Below are positions 46,311-58,671 of a stretch of 64,000 nt of DNA, in pieces. The stretch's first letter is position 1. The number at the start of each line of letters is the position of its first letter. The stretch spans positions 1,242,971-1,306,970 of the forward strand of contig JAVSML010000045.1 in NCBI GenBank assembly GCA_038503035.1, written 5' to 3'. This DNA is from Crocodylus rhombifer (Eukaryota > Chordata > Crocodylia > Crocodylidae). Made by a program: the position numbers and the translations under genes. The notes beneath the pieces are model-generated. The model saw nothing but the letters and a program-made list of their open reading frames with translations, was not told the DNA's origin and did not search any database.

Positions 46311-47221
46311 AATCTATGTTAATTTTTGACATTGAAATTGCTGTATTATTCATACCCTCAGTGCCACATCCAGACAGATTCCCTGATGTGTCTTCACCCA
46401 TCCCATCTGAAATAGAGAGCCGATCAGTTAGTAATCTCAGTGACTCAACAAAATGATAGATATACCGGAAGGAAGAAATTCAGTTTGACCAAGTTAGTCT
46501 TCAGGAAGAGATCAGAATATCCCCACCCACAACAGAGGGACCAAGAAGATAGATCAGAGGCTGCCTGCCTGAGAAGGAAGCTGACATCAAGAAGGAGAGA
46601 GAATAGACTCAATGGTTTAGAGAAGCCATGTGCAGAAAGGGGATCTTGGATCCTTAGAGAATGGAATTACATCCCTAAGAACCCAAAATGTTTCTTTAGA
46701 AATTGGGGGTGGGGGGATTAGAAAGCATTTTGTTGTTTTGTTTAGATGTGGGTATCTTCTGTGCTTTCAAAAGTAAATCCAATTAGGCGAGAAATCTTTG
46801 CAAAACTTGTTTACTATGTGCCTGGAGAGGTGAACTATAAGACAGAGTGACTCTAGGGTTGGAGCTCTGGAAAAGAATGTGTTTAAGCTACGGATGTGTT
46901 TTTGGGTCCACACAGGTCTTAGGGACTTTCACAAAGGGTTAGCCAGGCCTGTAGTCAGGAAGTATGCCAGAAAAAGATAAAGGGAGAGAAAATGTTGTAG
47001 CCTACTCGGACTCTGAAAGCACAAAGCACAGTATTTTGGGGTAATAACGCAGGGAAGAATCCAACACAGCAGCTGGACCATGGCTGTGACAGAAATGAAG
47101 AGAGTGATTTGGCCAAGATAACACCTTGGGTAACCCTTGGCCCCACCTGTCTCTTTACCTTCTGTCTCATTTTCCTTCTACTTTCCAATTATCACTCTCT
47201 AAGTTCATGGACTATAATTAC
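46311..47221. other. Non-coding stretch with an unsupported 93-codon frame
   Basis: The plus frame 46440-46721 is polar and Arg-rich, with no domain, no clear splice context and no polyadenylation signal. It is most likely chance. Confidence 0.4.
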
Positions 47222-47224
47222 TCT

Positions 47225-47562
47225 GGGCACATCTACACCTGTAATTTATTCCCCTGAATAAACTCTTGCACATTTCATGCAAGATTTTATTACTCTTAGG
47301 CTTTAGCATCTACAGGTTCAGCTAGAACCGTAACACATGGAGCCAGGTTGGAGCAGCCCCAGCTGGCAGGGGACCTGTGGGGGTCAGCCTGCCAGCCCAG
47401 GGCTGCTTTGACCTGGCTCAGCATGTAGTGTTTACAAGTACTAACCTATGGCAGAGTCAGTTAGTTTACTGAGGCCTAATAGGGCTGCACATGCAGACAC
47501 TGAGACTTTACTGTGGAGCTAATTAGGCAACTCTACAGTAAGTGTCTTGTGTAGATGTGCCC
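47225..47562. mobile_element. Harbinger-like element with perfect 3-bp target duplication TCT
   Basis: GGGCACATCTACAC at the left end pairs with GTGTAGATGTGCCC at the right over 14 perfect bases. TCT flanks both ends (47222-47224, 47563-47565). A second TCTACA box lies at 47309, 77 bp inside. The GC-rich core matches 26889-27338 in reverse. Non-coding, and the best preserved terminus of the family here. Confidence 0.88.
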
Positions 47563-47565
47563 TCT

Positions 47566-50500
47566 TTGTATGTCATCTCTCTAAATTCCATCCTTGCCTG
47601 ACATGAAATATATTAATTAGTTTTTCTGAGAACTGTATCTATAGGAAGTATTGATTTTCCTGAAGTGAGATGTGACACAATGGTTAATACTGAAGAACGC
47701 TCTTTGCAAGGAAAATCAAATTCTGGCAGACCAAGCCATTGTAGGATTGCTAGGAAAACATAGATTTATCCCTCCACATATCTATTAAGTTTGCATATAT
47801 TGTATCCATCTTGTTTGCACTGGGCCCAATTCATCACTGATGTAATCAATAGCTGCACCCAACATAAATTTAGCCTGCTGTTTGTATTGGATTGCTTCAG
47901 TAAGATGCTACAGAGACTAATAGGCCAGACTCACAGAAAGACTTAGACATCTAAAACAAGATGTAGTGAACTTTAGGCTTCAAAGTTCAAAACTTTAATC
48001 CAAAAACTCTATACTCAGCAGCTCTCTAGCTCTGGAGGTACTTACATGCACTAGGAAAGTTCTTTTTAACCTGTAGGTTTTTCTGGGCATCTACAGGTCT
48101 GGACTATGCACATGCCCAGAATTTCCCCTGGTCTGGAAGCTACCTCCCATTTCAGATCCAGAAACTAGGTAAAACACTCTCTCTGCCCCTGAAGGCCCTT
48201 ATATAGCCTTAACATGTATGCTTAGATGGCATACCTTACAGAGCAACTATACAGAGTTTGGAACAGCTATACAGTCATTGTCAAATTTGTTAAAAAAACA
48301 GAGGAAAGAAGGTAGTGGGAGTGGCGCCTTTCCTGACTTTTTATATCATAGTAGTTAAAGAAACCACTCTGGAAATAGGAGAGCTGAGTTGTAGTTCCTT
48401 CTGAGACTGAAAGTATTAAAATCCACAAATTAGATTTCCCCAGAAAGTGCTGTTGAAGCTGGACCACTTTCATGCAAAGAATGTAACATCCATGGGGTCA
48501 AAAGGAGACAAAAGAGAAATGAATCTGAAACCTAGTAATTAGGGTTATTCCCCATGAGGTAAACACTTTTGGTTCCAATCCATGCTTTAGGGACTTCTGT
48601 TTTACATTAAAAAGTTACTGGATAAAATATACAAAGTCTTGGGACCAGAACCTAGACCTAGCCCTTCCTGACTGAATGCCATGACCAGAAGTCTACAAAG
48701 TTATGATCCTTCTCATTTTATCTCTTTCTGGTCTCAGATTTTTTTCATTCTTGATATACTCATGTAACTTCAAGAGAAGGGATGGAGCTTCCTCCCCTTT
48801 ATACAGCAGAGAATTGTCTAACTCTGGGGTTTAGCTTCCATTTTTGGGTGTGAGGGCACCAAAACTTTAGGTGCTGCAGTGTCTTAACATTTAGGTATCT
48901 GATTCCTTTATTAGCTGTGACCCTAATGAGCCCACTCTCCAAAGCATTTTGTCTATTTTGAGGTGTTCAGGTATATTTAATTGTAAGAAAAACTAATGAA
49001 GCTTGAAGTTAGCACGGAGCTTGAAGTTATGTTTAAAATGTAATTTTATATGTAAAATACATTCTACATATAAATACTGCAACAATATACAGTTTTGATT
49101 CTGAGAACCATAAGAACAAGAAAATGACAATTTTCAGCTAGGACAATTTTTTTAATGTGCAATGTCTACATCAACAAAAAGAATTTCTGTTCTGAAGAAG
49201 CACTTACGCCCAAACACATTGTTAGCCATAGGTGGAGGGAGAAAAAAATATGGCTGAGTATACATGCCCCCCACCTCCAGCAGGGCACAGGCAGGATCCA
49301 CTTACCCCAGCCCCTGCTTCTGCCTATGTCCTGCTCCCTCCCTCACCTCTGGGACCCTGATCTGCCCCCCACCCACAGTGGTGAGGGAGAGAGTTGGGCT
49401 GGGGAGGAGGCAGGCCCTGCATAGCTGGGGCAGAGTGCGGGATGGAAATGCGAGGACTCACCTGGGGGCAAGCGGCATGGGGAGGGGGTGGTGGCTCCTG
49501 CCACTGCAAGCACCCTGGGAAGGCATGGGGGCCATGTACCTGGGATATGCACATGGGGTGAGGGTGGGCTGCAGGCTGGGCCAGGCTCTTCCTGTGAAAT
49601 CCTGTTTGTTACACAAGGTGGAAGTGGGCATATCTGGAAAATATTACGATGGAGGAACAGGTTCTGCCAATACCTTTCCCTGGCTAAATGTATTGGTATG
49701 TGTGGCAATCTGGTTCTTAATCAGAGCAGAGAGAGCAGCAATGTAAAAGTCTGACGCTACTGTTCAATGCTGTTTTACTATCTTGGGCTGATCCTGTGAA
49801 GGGAATAGAAAATCGTTTCAAAATAAGCTATAAGCTAGCTAATCCAGCTCTTTTGGGGTAAATGACTGCTGCTTTCTGGAATCTTTGGGGAACACTTAGC
49901 AAAAGGAAGAAACATATGAAAAGTAAGATCGTGGTAGGAAAGGGAAAATGCTGATACATGGACTGCGCTGGAGTGGGCTCCTTAGACAGGTCTCTCCTGT
50001 GTTGTATGCTACCCAGAAACAGCAGTAACAGCAAGAGCAAAAGAGAAGGAAGAGTCCTTTTATTTTTCCCCAGAGAATGCAACCTTCTTGGGGCCTCTCA
50101 GGTTTGAGGGCCTGTTTAATTACAGTGATTTTTAGTTTGCAGTCATTATATGGCCGTAAGCAGTAAGTGAATTCACTGGGACTCATTTAATTTTGCTTGT
50201 GTAACAGCAGATCCTCACATACATTTATTCTGTTTTTACAGGGAGAATAAGACAACTGCTTTACAAAAGCCAAGTAGCAGGTGGCATTTTTATGACTATC
50301 TACTGCTCATAATGGTAATAATCTGTATTGATAATCTAATATGGAAATATTGTTATGTTCTGTTAAAATGCAATAAATGGAATGTTTTACAAAGAAGTCA
50401 AGGGATTGCCCAGGCAGAGAATGCCTGCTCATTTGTGCCAATGCAGAGGGATTAGTTTTCACACAGTCCAGAACCATGGGCTGGCAAGGACTTGAAGTAC

Positions 50501-51930
50501 TTAATCTATTTACAAATATGTGCACATGCAAGGATTTTGGAGAAGAAAATGCCTCATGGTTCCCTGAACACTCCCCTTCTTGGAACATGGTATTGATAGA
50601 GTTTGGAGGAAGCCACATCCAGTCCCTTTCCATTGGACAAAAGCCACAATAGCACATTGCCCTAGAGGAAAAAGAGTGTCAAAATGTAGATTTTCTTGTG
50701 GGGGAGAGGGGCTAGCAACAAGTAAGGCAAAGTGAACATAAGCCCAGACTTAACCAGCAAGGGGAAAATAAGTATATTTAGAATTTAATTTTGTACATAA
50801 CGTGATTATCTGGATAGCTGAACCAGCAATCCTACCAGTCAGTCAGCCAATGGTAGTAGCTGTGCCAGGTATCAACTCACCAGCAGCTGTTTTTGTTTCT
50901 CTGATGTCTCATCAGGGTGGGTGCATATGCAAGTGTGGGGGCACAGAGCACGTTATCTTCCTCTTGAGTGTTTTCAGTTAGGATAACTTTTGACTGGACT
51001 ACAGCTAGGTCCTGAAGTTAGGGCCGAGCCATGGTACCTCCAACAGAAAATGACATTTCCCACACTCCAGTATAGCCTAACATTAATTAGAGCCATCATA
51101 CTGTATTATTATCCCCCTCCTTCTTATTTGCACGGATTTTACTTTATTTTTAAAGCCATGCTGGTTCTAAATACAAGCCAAAATGTCAGACAGGCATTCA
51201 CATCTAAATATGAATGTCAGGACTTGTGCCTAGGGGGCATATATAAAATACCATCACACCTTTTTTAAAAAAAAAGAGGCAGACAGGAGTAGGATTACTT
51301 TTCTTGGCAACTGTGAATCATTACATGCACTGGGAAAGGTAGGAATTTGTCATTGTACAGTTCACAACCATCACATCTTTTAGACTCATGACCTGTCAGC
51401 CGCCTCCATCCCCATCTGCAAAAACATTGCTTCAACAAGGTCAAAGAAATAATGAAAGTACAAGCATGATAACATGGCATAAACACTTACTGTCCTTTAA
51501 TTGGGACTGAAGACCCTAAACTGCAGATATGGGACTTACCTTTATTTAACATGCACAATCCCTTCACAAAACAGTCTGTGAGAAGGTTTAATTACTCCCA
51601 GGTTTAGCATCTCTCTCATTTTTTTCTGGCTTTCATGCCCCAACTGCCATTTCAGTGACTCAGGAGAGAGACTCAGAAGTTGCTAGTTTTTGGAGTGTGT
51701 ATTCAGCCAGAAGACTGGGAAATACTTTGCAATGACACTACAGGATATTCTCAGTTTTAGTCTTCTATTTTAGGAATCCATATATACAAGGAAGCAAGTA
51801 CCCTGACTTGCCCTTCTCCACCCAGACTAGGTCTGTGATTCCTGCTTCATCTCGCTTCCAGTTTTACCCAAACCTTGGGAATTAGATATACATAGAATGA
51901 CATAATTAGGGCAGAAAAAAGTTGTTACAG
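47566..51930. other. Non-coding stretch
   Basis: AT-rich apart from a GC-rich patch at 49255-49570, which resembles the cores of DNA transposons but has no recognised ends. Frames there (49264-49746 plus; 49324-49708 minus) overlap on both strands and are not supported. Confidence 0.45.
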
Positions 51931-51931
51931 C

Positions 51932-52245
51932 ATTCATAGTTTCATAGTTTCTAGGGTTGGAAGGGACCTGAGTAGATCATCTAGTCCGACCCCCTGCCAT
52001 GGCAGGAAAGAGTACTGGAGTCCAACGACCCCAGCAAGATGTTCATCTAACCTCCTCTTAAAGACCCCCAGGGTAGGAGCCAGCACCACTTCTCTTGGAA
52101 GCTGGTTCCAGACCCTAGCCGTCCTGACCGTGAAGTAGCACCTCCTGATATCTAACCTAAACCTACCCTCTGCCAGCTTGTGACCGTTACTCCTGGTCAC
52201 TCCTGGCAGTGCATGGGGGAACAGTGATTCTCCCACCCTTACTTC
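51932..52245 (-). mobile_element. CR1 3' fragment, minus strand
   Basis: The tail CATAGTTTCATAGTTTC (51935) is followed by the standard 3' UTR, then ORF2 C-terminus with GVTRSNGHKLAEGRFRLDIR and FKRRLDEHLAGVV. 5'-truncated at about 52245. It lies at the edge of the older L3-like LINE. Confidence 0.92.
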
Positions 52246-52259
52246 TCTGAACCAAATCT

Positions 52260-52912
52260 GTCACTACAGCATATATTCTAAGTGTCTTATTAGATACAAA
52301 GTGCATGACCTTGCATGGAACCTAAGGGAAATAGAAATGGAAACAGTAAAAATGGTTTTTCACAAATGGCAAGAATTTTTATAGTCCAGCAAGTAGCAAC
52401 CTGAGTCAAGCATGTAACAGCATAATAGACAAGGGGTTTCAATAAAGTTATGGTATTATCTATGGAGGCAAAAGCAGGATGGGTGTGGAAATAGAAATTC
52501 TCACATCAAATGTGGAAGCAAACCTCCAAAAGTGTAATGCATTTAAATGGGAAGGACAGCATTATTTCCATCACAGAAGTCTCTGGAGGGGAGGGAGGGG
52601 GAACCCCTGACACACACAATTATTTGTCCAGTAGCAAGAAGTTTTAATAAATGAATCGAATTAGAGGTGGTATCACATGAGTGGAAAAAAGCAACTTAGA
52701 TACACCTAAGAAAGAGAAAAATGGTAATCTGGGCAACTATAGGCCCATTAGTCTTCAATAGCATGTGCATTTTTAAAACAAGTTTTGAAGGAATGAATAA
52801 TTAAAAACTTAAAGCTAAGTGTAAAATGGGATAAAATGCCACATGAGTCTACCAAATGTAAATCTTGTCAGAATAGTGCAATATCTTGCTTTAATAAGAA
52901 AACATATTTCTT
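52260..52912 (+). mobile_element. Ancient L3-like LINE, 5' part (interrupted)
   Basis: Carries 'gggcaactataggcccatta' (the NYRPI region, 52731-52750) and a decayed run leading to the motif A region. That continuation resumes at 54020 after the inserted CR1. Confidence 0.6.
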
Positions 52913-53920
52913 ATGTTTTGTGGCCTTGGCTCCACCACGATCCGCTGGCTGGGAAACTGGCTCCGTGGTCGGACCCAGAGGGTTGTAATCGATGGCAGTC
53001 ACTCATCGTGGTGCCCTGTGACCAGTGGGGTCCCTCAAGGCTCTGTCCTTGGACCCATCCTGTTCAACATCTTCATTAATGATGTGGACATTGGAGTCAG
53101 GAGTGGACTGGCCAAGTTCGCCGATGACACCAAACTTTGGGGCAAAGCATCCATGCCAGAAGATAGGCAGGTGATCCAGGCTGACCTGGACAAGCTCAGC
53201 AAATGGGCAGATGAGAACCTCATGGTGTTTAACACCGAAAAATGCAAGGTTCTCCACCTTGGGAGGAAAAACCTGCAACTTCCTTATAGGCTTGGCAGTG
53301 CTACGTTGGATAGCACTACAGAAGAAAGAGACTTGGGGGTCATCATTGACCACAAGATGAACATGAGCCTGCAATGCAATGCTGCGGCTAGTAAAGTGAC
53401 CAAAACGCTGGCGTGCATCCATAGATGGTTCTCGAGCAAATCCCGGGACGTCATTCTCCCCTTGTACTGGGCCTTGGTGAGGCTGCAGATGGAGTACTGC
53501 GTCCAGTTTTGGGCTCCACAATTCAAAAAGGATGTGGAGAAGCTTGAGAGAGTCCAGAAGAGAGCCACGCGCATGATCAGAGGTCAGAAAAACAGATCTT
53601 ACGATGACAGGCTGAGAGCCATGGGACTCTTTAGCCTGGAAAAGCGCAGGCTCAGGGGTGATCTGATGGCCACCTATAAGTTGATCAGGGGTGACCACCA
53701 GGATCTGGGGGAACGTCTGTTCACCAGAGCGCCCCAAGGGATGACGAGGTCGAACGCTCACAAACTCCTGCAAGACCGTTTCAGGCTGGACATAAGGAAG
53801 AATTTCTTTACTGTCTGAGCCCCCAAGGTCTGGAACAGCCTGTCACCGGAGGTGGTTCAAGCGCCTACATTGAACACCTTCAAGAGTAAATTGGATGCTT
53901 ATCTTGCTGGGATCCTATGA
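52913..53920 (+). pseudogene. CR1 ORF2 C-terminal RT part, one nonsense codon
   Basis: An open frame of about 300 codons holds GVPQGSVLGPILFN, FADD at 53117-53128, KMNMSLQC, RVQKRATRMIRGQ and FRLDIRKNFFTV. It stops at TGA 53816-53818, where relatives continue to TFKSKLDAYLAGIL, also present here in the same frame to about 53920. The antisense 256-codon frame (53003-53773) is a shadow. The 5' half of ORF2 is absent. Confidence 0.9.
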
Positions 53921-54019
53921 CCCCAGCTGACTTCCTGCCCTTTGGGCAGGGGGCTGGACTCGATGATCTCCCAAGGTCCCTTCCATCCCTAATGTCTATG
54001 AAATCAATGAAATCTATGA
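52913..54019 (+). mobile_element. Young CR1 (subfamily B), 5'-truncated, inserted in the L3-like LINE
   Basis: About 1.1 kb, very close in sequence to 11012-12409. It ends with the ATGAAATC tandem tail (53997-54015). It splits the ancient LINE between the finger region and motif A. Confidence 0.93.
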
Positions 54020-55030
54020 CATATATTTTAGACAAGGGAAATATTTTAGATCAAATTTAACTGGATTTCAGTAAACCCTTTTGACATAGTTCTGTATGCA
54101 AAAATTATTAGTTAAGATGAACATGAGGGCTATTATAACAATTTAAGGTAGATAAGGAACTGGCTAAATGAGACATGACAATGAGTTGTGTTGAAAGGGG
54201 AAGCATTAGGTTGAAGTGAGGTTACTAATACTGTTCTTCAAGAACTAATCTCAGGGCTTATCTCATATAACATTTTCATTGCTGACCTTGGCACAAAAAG
54301 TAGAAGCATGCAAATGAAAATGTTAAGTTAGAGACATCACAAGTGGAGAGAAGGATGAGAAAACCATGCAGGAAGATGTGGGTAACCACGATGACTAGGG
54401 TAATAAAGCTGGGATAAAATTTAATAATGCAAAATGCAAGGTCACTTTGGAACAAGTAACAAGAATACTACTATACACTGATAGTTATCACTTGAAGATG
54501 ATAGATGATGAGAAAGACCTGGTCATGTTCTCAGACTACAGGATGCCCACAAGCTACCAATGGGATCAGTGTATGGAAAGCAAATGCCAATGGGAAGGGT
54601 CTTTCAGGATGAAATTTGGAAGTATTTATGCTACTATACAAGGCATTGATAATATCCCATCTGGACTATCATATGCAATTCTGGTCTGCCATAGTCAAGA
54701 TTATGAATTTAAGATGGAATGCAAGCAAACATGTGATAGCTACTAAGGTTATCAGGGGAATGGAGAGTCTGTCATATTAGAAGATGCTAAAAGAGCTTTA
54801 TTTATTTAGCCTTGCAAAATGAAGACTTGGAGAGCATGCTGTTGCTATCACGGAGGTAAAATGCAAGAGTAAAACAGATATTTCAGCTGAGGGATAATAT
54901 TTGTACATGAAAAGTAGTCAGCAGTAAATTAGATCTGGAAATGAGAAGGTACATAACTAGATGTGGTTTATGGAAGAATATTTCAGTAGCCATACAAAAC
55001 TCACATCTAGTTTTAAGATGAAGCTTGATC
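54020..55030 (+). mobile_element. Ancient L3-like LINE, 3' part (resumes after CR1)
   Basis: 'ttttagacaagggaaatatt' then 'ctggatttcagtaaaccctt' is the decayed motif A region (LDFSKAFD). It is followed by an F-DD region near 54300-54420, 'gcaaaatgcaaggtcac' (the NA-KC-V region), 'ctatcatatgcaattctggtctgcc' (the YAIQFWS region) near 54670, and a C-terminal part ending near 55030. The frame 54447-54746 is part of this relic. Confidence 0.75.
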
Positions 55031-55033
55031 ATT

Positions 55034-55627
55034 TTATGATGGGGAGTATATGATAAGGTTGTGCCTAATAATAAGGAACATGACTTGGAGCCTGTCTATA
55101 CTATAGTGGTATGGTCCCCTAACTAGGCTGTACCTGGAAGGGCATACCCTGCCCATCTGCTTCCACAGGTAGGTTCTCAAACTAAAGATGCTAGAGGGCA
55201 TCCCCCTGGGATGCTTTTGAGACCTGAATCTCCAGAATTCCTCAAAGCACCTTGGAGTAACTTCATTGCTGGATTTCTGTGTTTGGAGCAGTCGTGCAGG
55301 AGCAGGTGGATAAACTGGTACGGTATGCTCAGTAGTATCATGACTGGGGCTCACTGCTCCTGTAAAAAAGGCATGCCCTTTATGACTAATGAATTCCATT
55401 CCAAGATCTATGTTCCTAAGTACCAGCTCATTGGAGTATGGTGGTGCTGAAGTGAACCAGTTCAGATGTGTGATGGGGCTTATTAGGAGATAGGGGAATT
55501 CCTTTGGATCAATAGCTTGGGATGGCACAAAGTGACTTCTACAAGTGTGTGTATAGTGGGGCAGTAGTAACCAGATTATGCCTACCTTCCGCACTAGCCT
55601 CAAGAGTCTTTCATACTTGTGTTGCAT
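55034..55627 (-). other. Unrecognised 197-codon open frame in a repeat-like segment
   Basis: The longest frame in the window not explained by a known element. The product is hydrophobic-mixed and Pro/Tyr/His-rich, with no domain I recognise. The segment has 'gtctatactatagtgg' near its left edge and 'gtgtgtatagtgggg' near its right, weakly inverted, so a non-autonomous DNA transposon is a possible source. No promoter or splice evidence. Confidence 0.2.
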
Positions 55628-55629
55628 GA

Positions 55630-56719
55630 TTTGTTTCCTTGCTGAAGGTTATTTTGTGTAGGCAGTAGGACCCTCACTTCTATTCTCCTTGTTGGCCATT
55701 CTGACTGAGCTACTAATACAAATATTTTTTTTATCATCTTCACTTCTCATCCTTAAGAGCCCTTCAAGCTGTGACAAATAAACTCATCTTTTCACCCCTT
55801 GTTTACAAAACAAATGGATTGGTTATTCTTACAGCTTATTTATTAATTTATGTTACTCATATTGTCTCTGTGAACAACAATCCATTCTTTTTTCCTCTTG
55901 CTCTGAGCTATCAGTAAATGAAAGATTGTATAGACTTGAATGGAACTGCACATATGCTTAAAATTAAGCAAATATGCTAAGCGTTTTGTTGAAGGAAACC
56001 TGCACAGTGAAGGCATTTTAAAATGCCACTGTATTTGAATGATATTCTATTTTTAACATGCTATGTGCTTGAGATAAGCGTGAATTAACAGTGATATACA
56101 GAACCTTGAATTTCTGCATTCATGCCACTTCCAGTCAGGTATATAAAGTTATTTAAACTGCTTTTTTGCATTTAGTATACTGGACTGTACTCCTCTAAGA
56201 TGCTTTATTTCCCTGGAGAGCAAAAAACGACAAAAACCTGCCAACACTAGTAGGAGGTTAGAAAAAATATTGAATTTTTAAAAAGAAGGATACCCAGAGA
56301 AAAACAATGCTACTGCAAGGTAATAATAGTGAGTCCTCCTGGAAATTAGTACATAGGGAATTAAATATATCGGAAGGTCTGGGTTTCACTTTGCAGAAAA
56401 CCTCAGTAAGTCAGGAACAGACCATTTTATATTAAGGACAGAGAATAATTATATTAAAGAAAAGGAACTCTTTATACATCTTGTCCATTATCAACCTGCC
56501 AGATGATAGTCCATTTCTAGCCATCTGTTCTCAAGGTTGTATAAAACATTGATCTCAAACAGAAGAACAATTCAAAAATTACTTGAATTTGATTGATGTT
56601 TGGGAACCAACACTTTTACACTTTTCTCTGTTTATGAACAGTCCATTGAAGCTGTTGATGAATATATTTGCTCAATTTGGATCTAGAGAAGCCTTTTGAG
56701 GTTGTTATTTGAGATACCT
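55630..56719. other. AT-rich non-coding stretch
   Basis: No gene is recognised. Confidence 0.5.
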
Positions 56720-56721
56720 TA

Positions 56722-58142
56722 TGGCTAAGTATAGACAGTCAGAAAGCCTGAGGTTGAATCAATTCAGTCTTTCCAGGTTAGTCTAGATTGCAGAGATCAA
56801 ACTGAAAAACAATTAGACAGAGATTTACCTTTGATTCAGGGGATGCAGCCACATGCCTGCAGTGGCTCAGGCCAGAAGCTGGGGGGGCTAGAGCATGGCC
56901 ATCTGGCACATAGCCAGCATGGGCTGTGTGTTTTCTTACTTTTCCTGCTGCCCCCCATGCTTCATAGTTTGCATAGACTTTAGGGCTGGAAGGGACCTCG
57001 TAAGATCATCAAGTCTAGCATCCTGCCCAAAGGGGAGGAAGTCAGCTAGGGTCAAAGAATCCCGGCAAGAAAAGCATCCAAATGTTTCTTAAAAGTGCCC
57101 TGAGTAGGTACTTGCACCACCTCTGGGGGAAGTCTATTCCAGGACTTGTAGGCTTGGATAGTAAAGACGTTTTTTCCTTACGTCCAGCCTAAAATGGTCT
57201 TGCAAGAGTTCATGACCATTAGACCTTGGGGCACTCTGGTGAACAGGTTTTTCCCCAGATCCTTATTCACACCCCTTATCTACTTATAGGCTGCTGCCAA
57301 GTCACCCTTGAGCATGTGCTTGTCCAGGCTGAAGAGTCCCATAGCTCACAGCCTATCTTTGTAAAGCCTGTTATCTTGCTCTCTGATCACATGCATGGAT
57401 CTCCTCTGGACTCTTTCAAGCTTTTCCATGTCCTTCCTAAATTATGGAGCCCAGAATTGGATGCAGTACTCCAGCTGCAGCTTCACAAAGGCTGAGTACA
57501 GCAGGAGGATGACATCTTGGGTCTTGCTCGAGATGCATCAGTAGATGCAAGCCAGAGTTTTGTTCACTTTGCCAGTTGCAGTGTCACACTGGGGGCTCAT
57601 GTTCATCTTGTGGTCAACCTTGTGGGGTTTTTGGGATTTGCAGTCCACAATCACAGCAGCAGGACTCTTCAGGGCTGCTCATCACTTCTTCTTCCTGCTT
57701 CCAGGTGCCTCTGGGATTTGTAGTCTATAGTCACAGTCAGTAGTAAGTTTAGTAGCAGGGCAGCTCTGTACTCAGGGGAAGGTGGGTTTAACCCCTCTCC
57801 CTGGCCCCAGACCCCAGTTGGGGTATGCCTGGTGGGGGCAGTCCCTGTCTATGCCTTCGCCAACCCTTCTCTGCTGGAGCAGACAGCACAGCCTAGCCCA
57901 GGGCTGGAAACCATGCTGGGCTACTCTGACTTAACTTGAACCAGGAAGGGGTCTGCAGCAGAAGTTTAAAAAAAGTTTGTCCCAAATCAGTTAAGCTTGG
58001 TACTATTTTCAACCACGTTTATGTTAAACCAGTTTCAGTCATTTTGAAACTGGTTTATGTGTACTGTCCTTTTGTTCTGTTACAGGTTTAAACCAGTTTC
58101 CGATGACTTAAACCAGTTTATGTATAACTTCTGTCCCTAGCC
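56722..58142. mobile_element. TA-flanked inverted-repeat DNA transposon, interrupted by CR1
   Basis: The left end GGCTAAGTATAGACA (after T) and the right end, whose reverse complement is GGCTAGGGACAGAAG, are both bordered by TA (56720-56721, 58143-58144). This suggests a Tc1/mariner-like TA target. A relative starts at 62872 with GGCTAGGGATAGACA and shares an inner block around 'gcctgcagtggctcaggc'. The right arm has repeated 'aaaccagttt' units. A CR1 3' end occupies 56963-57622. No transposase. Confidence 0.6.
56963..57622 (-). mobile_element. CR1 3' fragment inserted in the TA-flanked transposon
   Basis: From the tail region 'catagtttgcatagacttta' through 3' UTR to ORF2 C-terminal relics on the minus strand ('tggatctcctctggactctttcaagct' is the antisense of the ERVQRR-T region). 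It ends at 'ttcatcttgtggtcaac'. Several indels. Confidence 0.85.
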
Positions 58143-58262
58143 TACAAGTTTGAACAATGAACTCTACTTGAACTCATATTAAAGACAACTGGCCAGTCCT
58201 CTGATATCCAGAGAACCAATAAACACGGGTATAAAACTTTGGTGAGCATGAACTGTCTATAT

Positions 58263-58477
58263 TAGTGGTTCCCAACCTGTGGACTGGCACAGAAGCAGGA
58301 CAGGCCACACAGAGCTGGCTGATTCCCTCCTGAGGCTGCCCTGCCACCCAGCTTTAACACTACGTGCAAATGCCAGCAGCAGAAGCTGCTTGCCTGGGGG
58401 ACAGACGGGGGTCCAAGCAGAGAGATTGTGCCATGACCAGGCAGCCAATGCCACAGCCTGGTGTTTCAGAACCTCTG
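58263..58477. mobile_element. hAT MITE with 8-bp target duplication
   Basis: The left end TAGTGGTTCCCAACC and the right end TTCAGAACCTCTG are hAT-type inverted termini. Flanks GTCTATAT and GTCTATTT match at seven of eight positions. The GC-rich core is non-coding; the frames inside are not genes. Confidence 0.78.
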
Positions 58478-58671
58478 GTCTATTTGCCTTTAAAGTTTGA
58501 TGTGGAAATCTGATAAGAATTGGTGACACTGACGGTGGGGCCAGAGGCAGTGTTCAAGATTCTGGCTGCAGGGAGCTGGGGTGAAACGCACTATTTGACA
58601 ACAGCTTTTGAGAATAGGTGCTGCTGCAGAGAAGTGCTGGTGTGGCCAGCACCTGGGACTTAGTGCAGCAA

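Noticed and set aside
46440..46721. 93-codon Arg-rich frame as a possible host exon
   Set aside because: No splice signals, domain or polyadenylation context that I can support.
49255..49746. GC-rich 160-codon frame as a gene
   Set aside because: Overlapping frames on both strands and low-complexity Pro/Gly/Ala composition; it looks like a transposon core without recognised ends.
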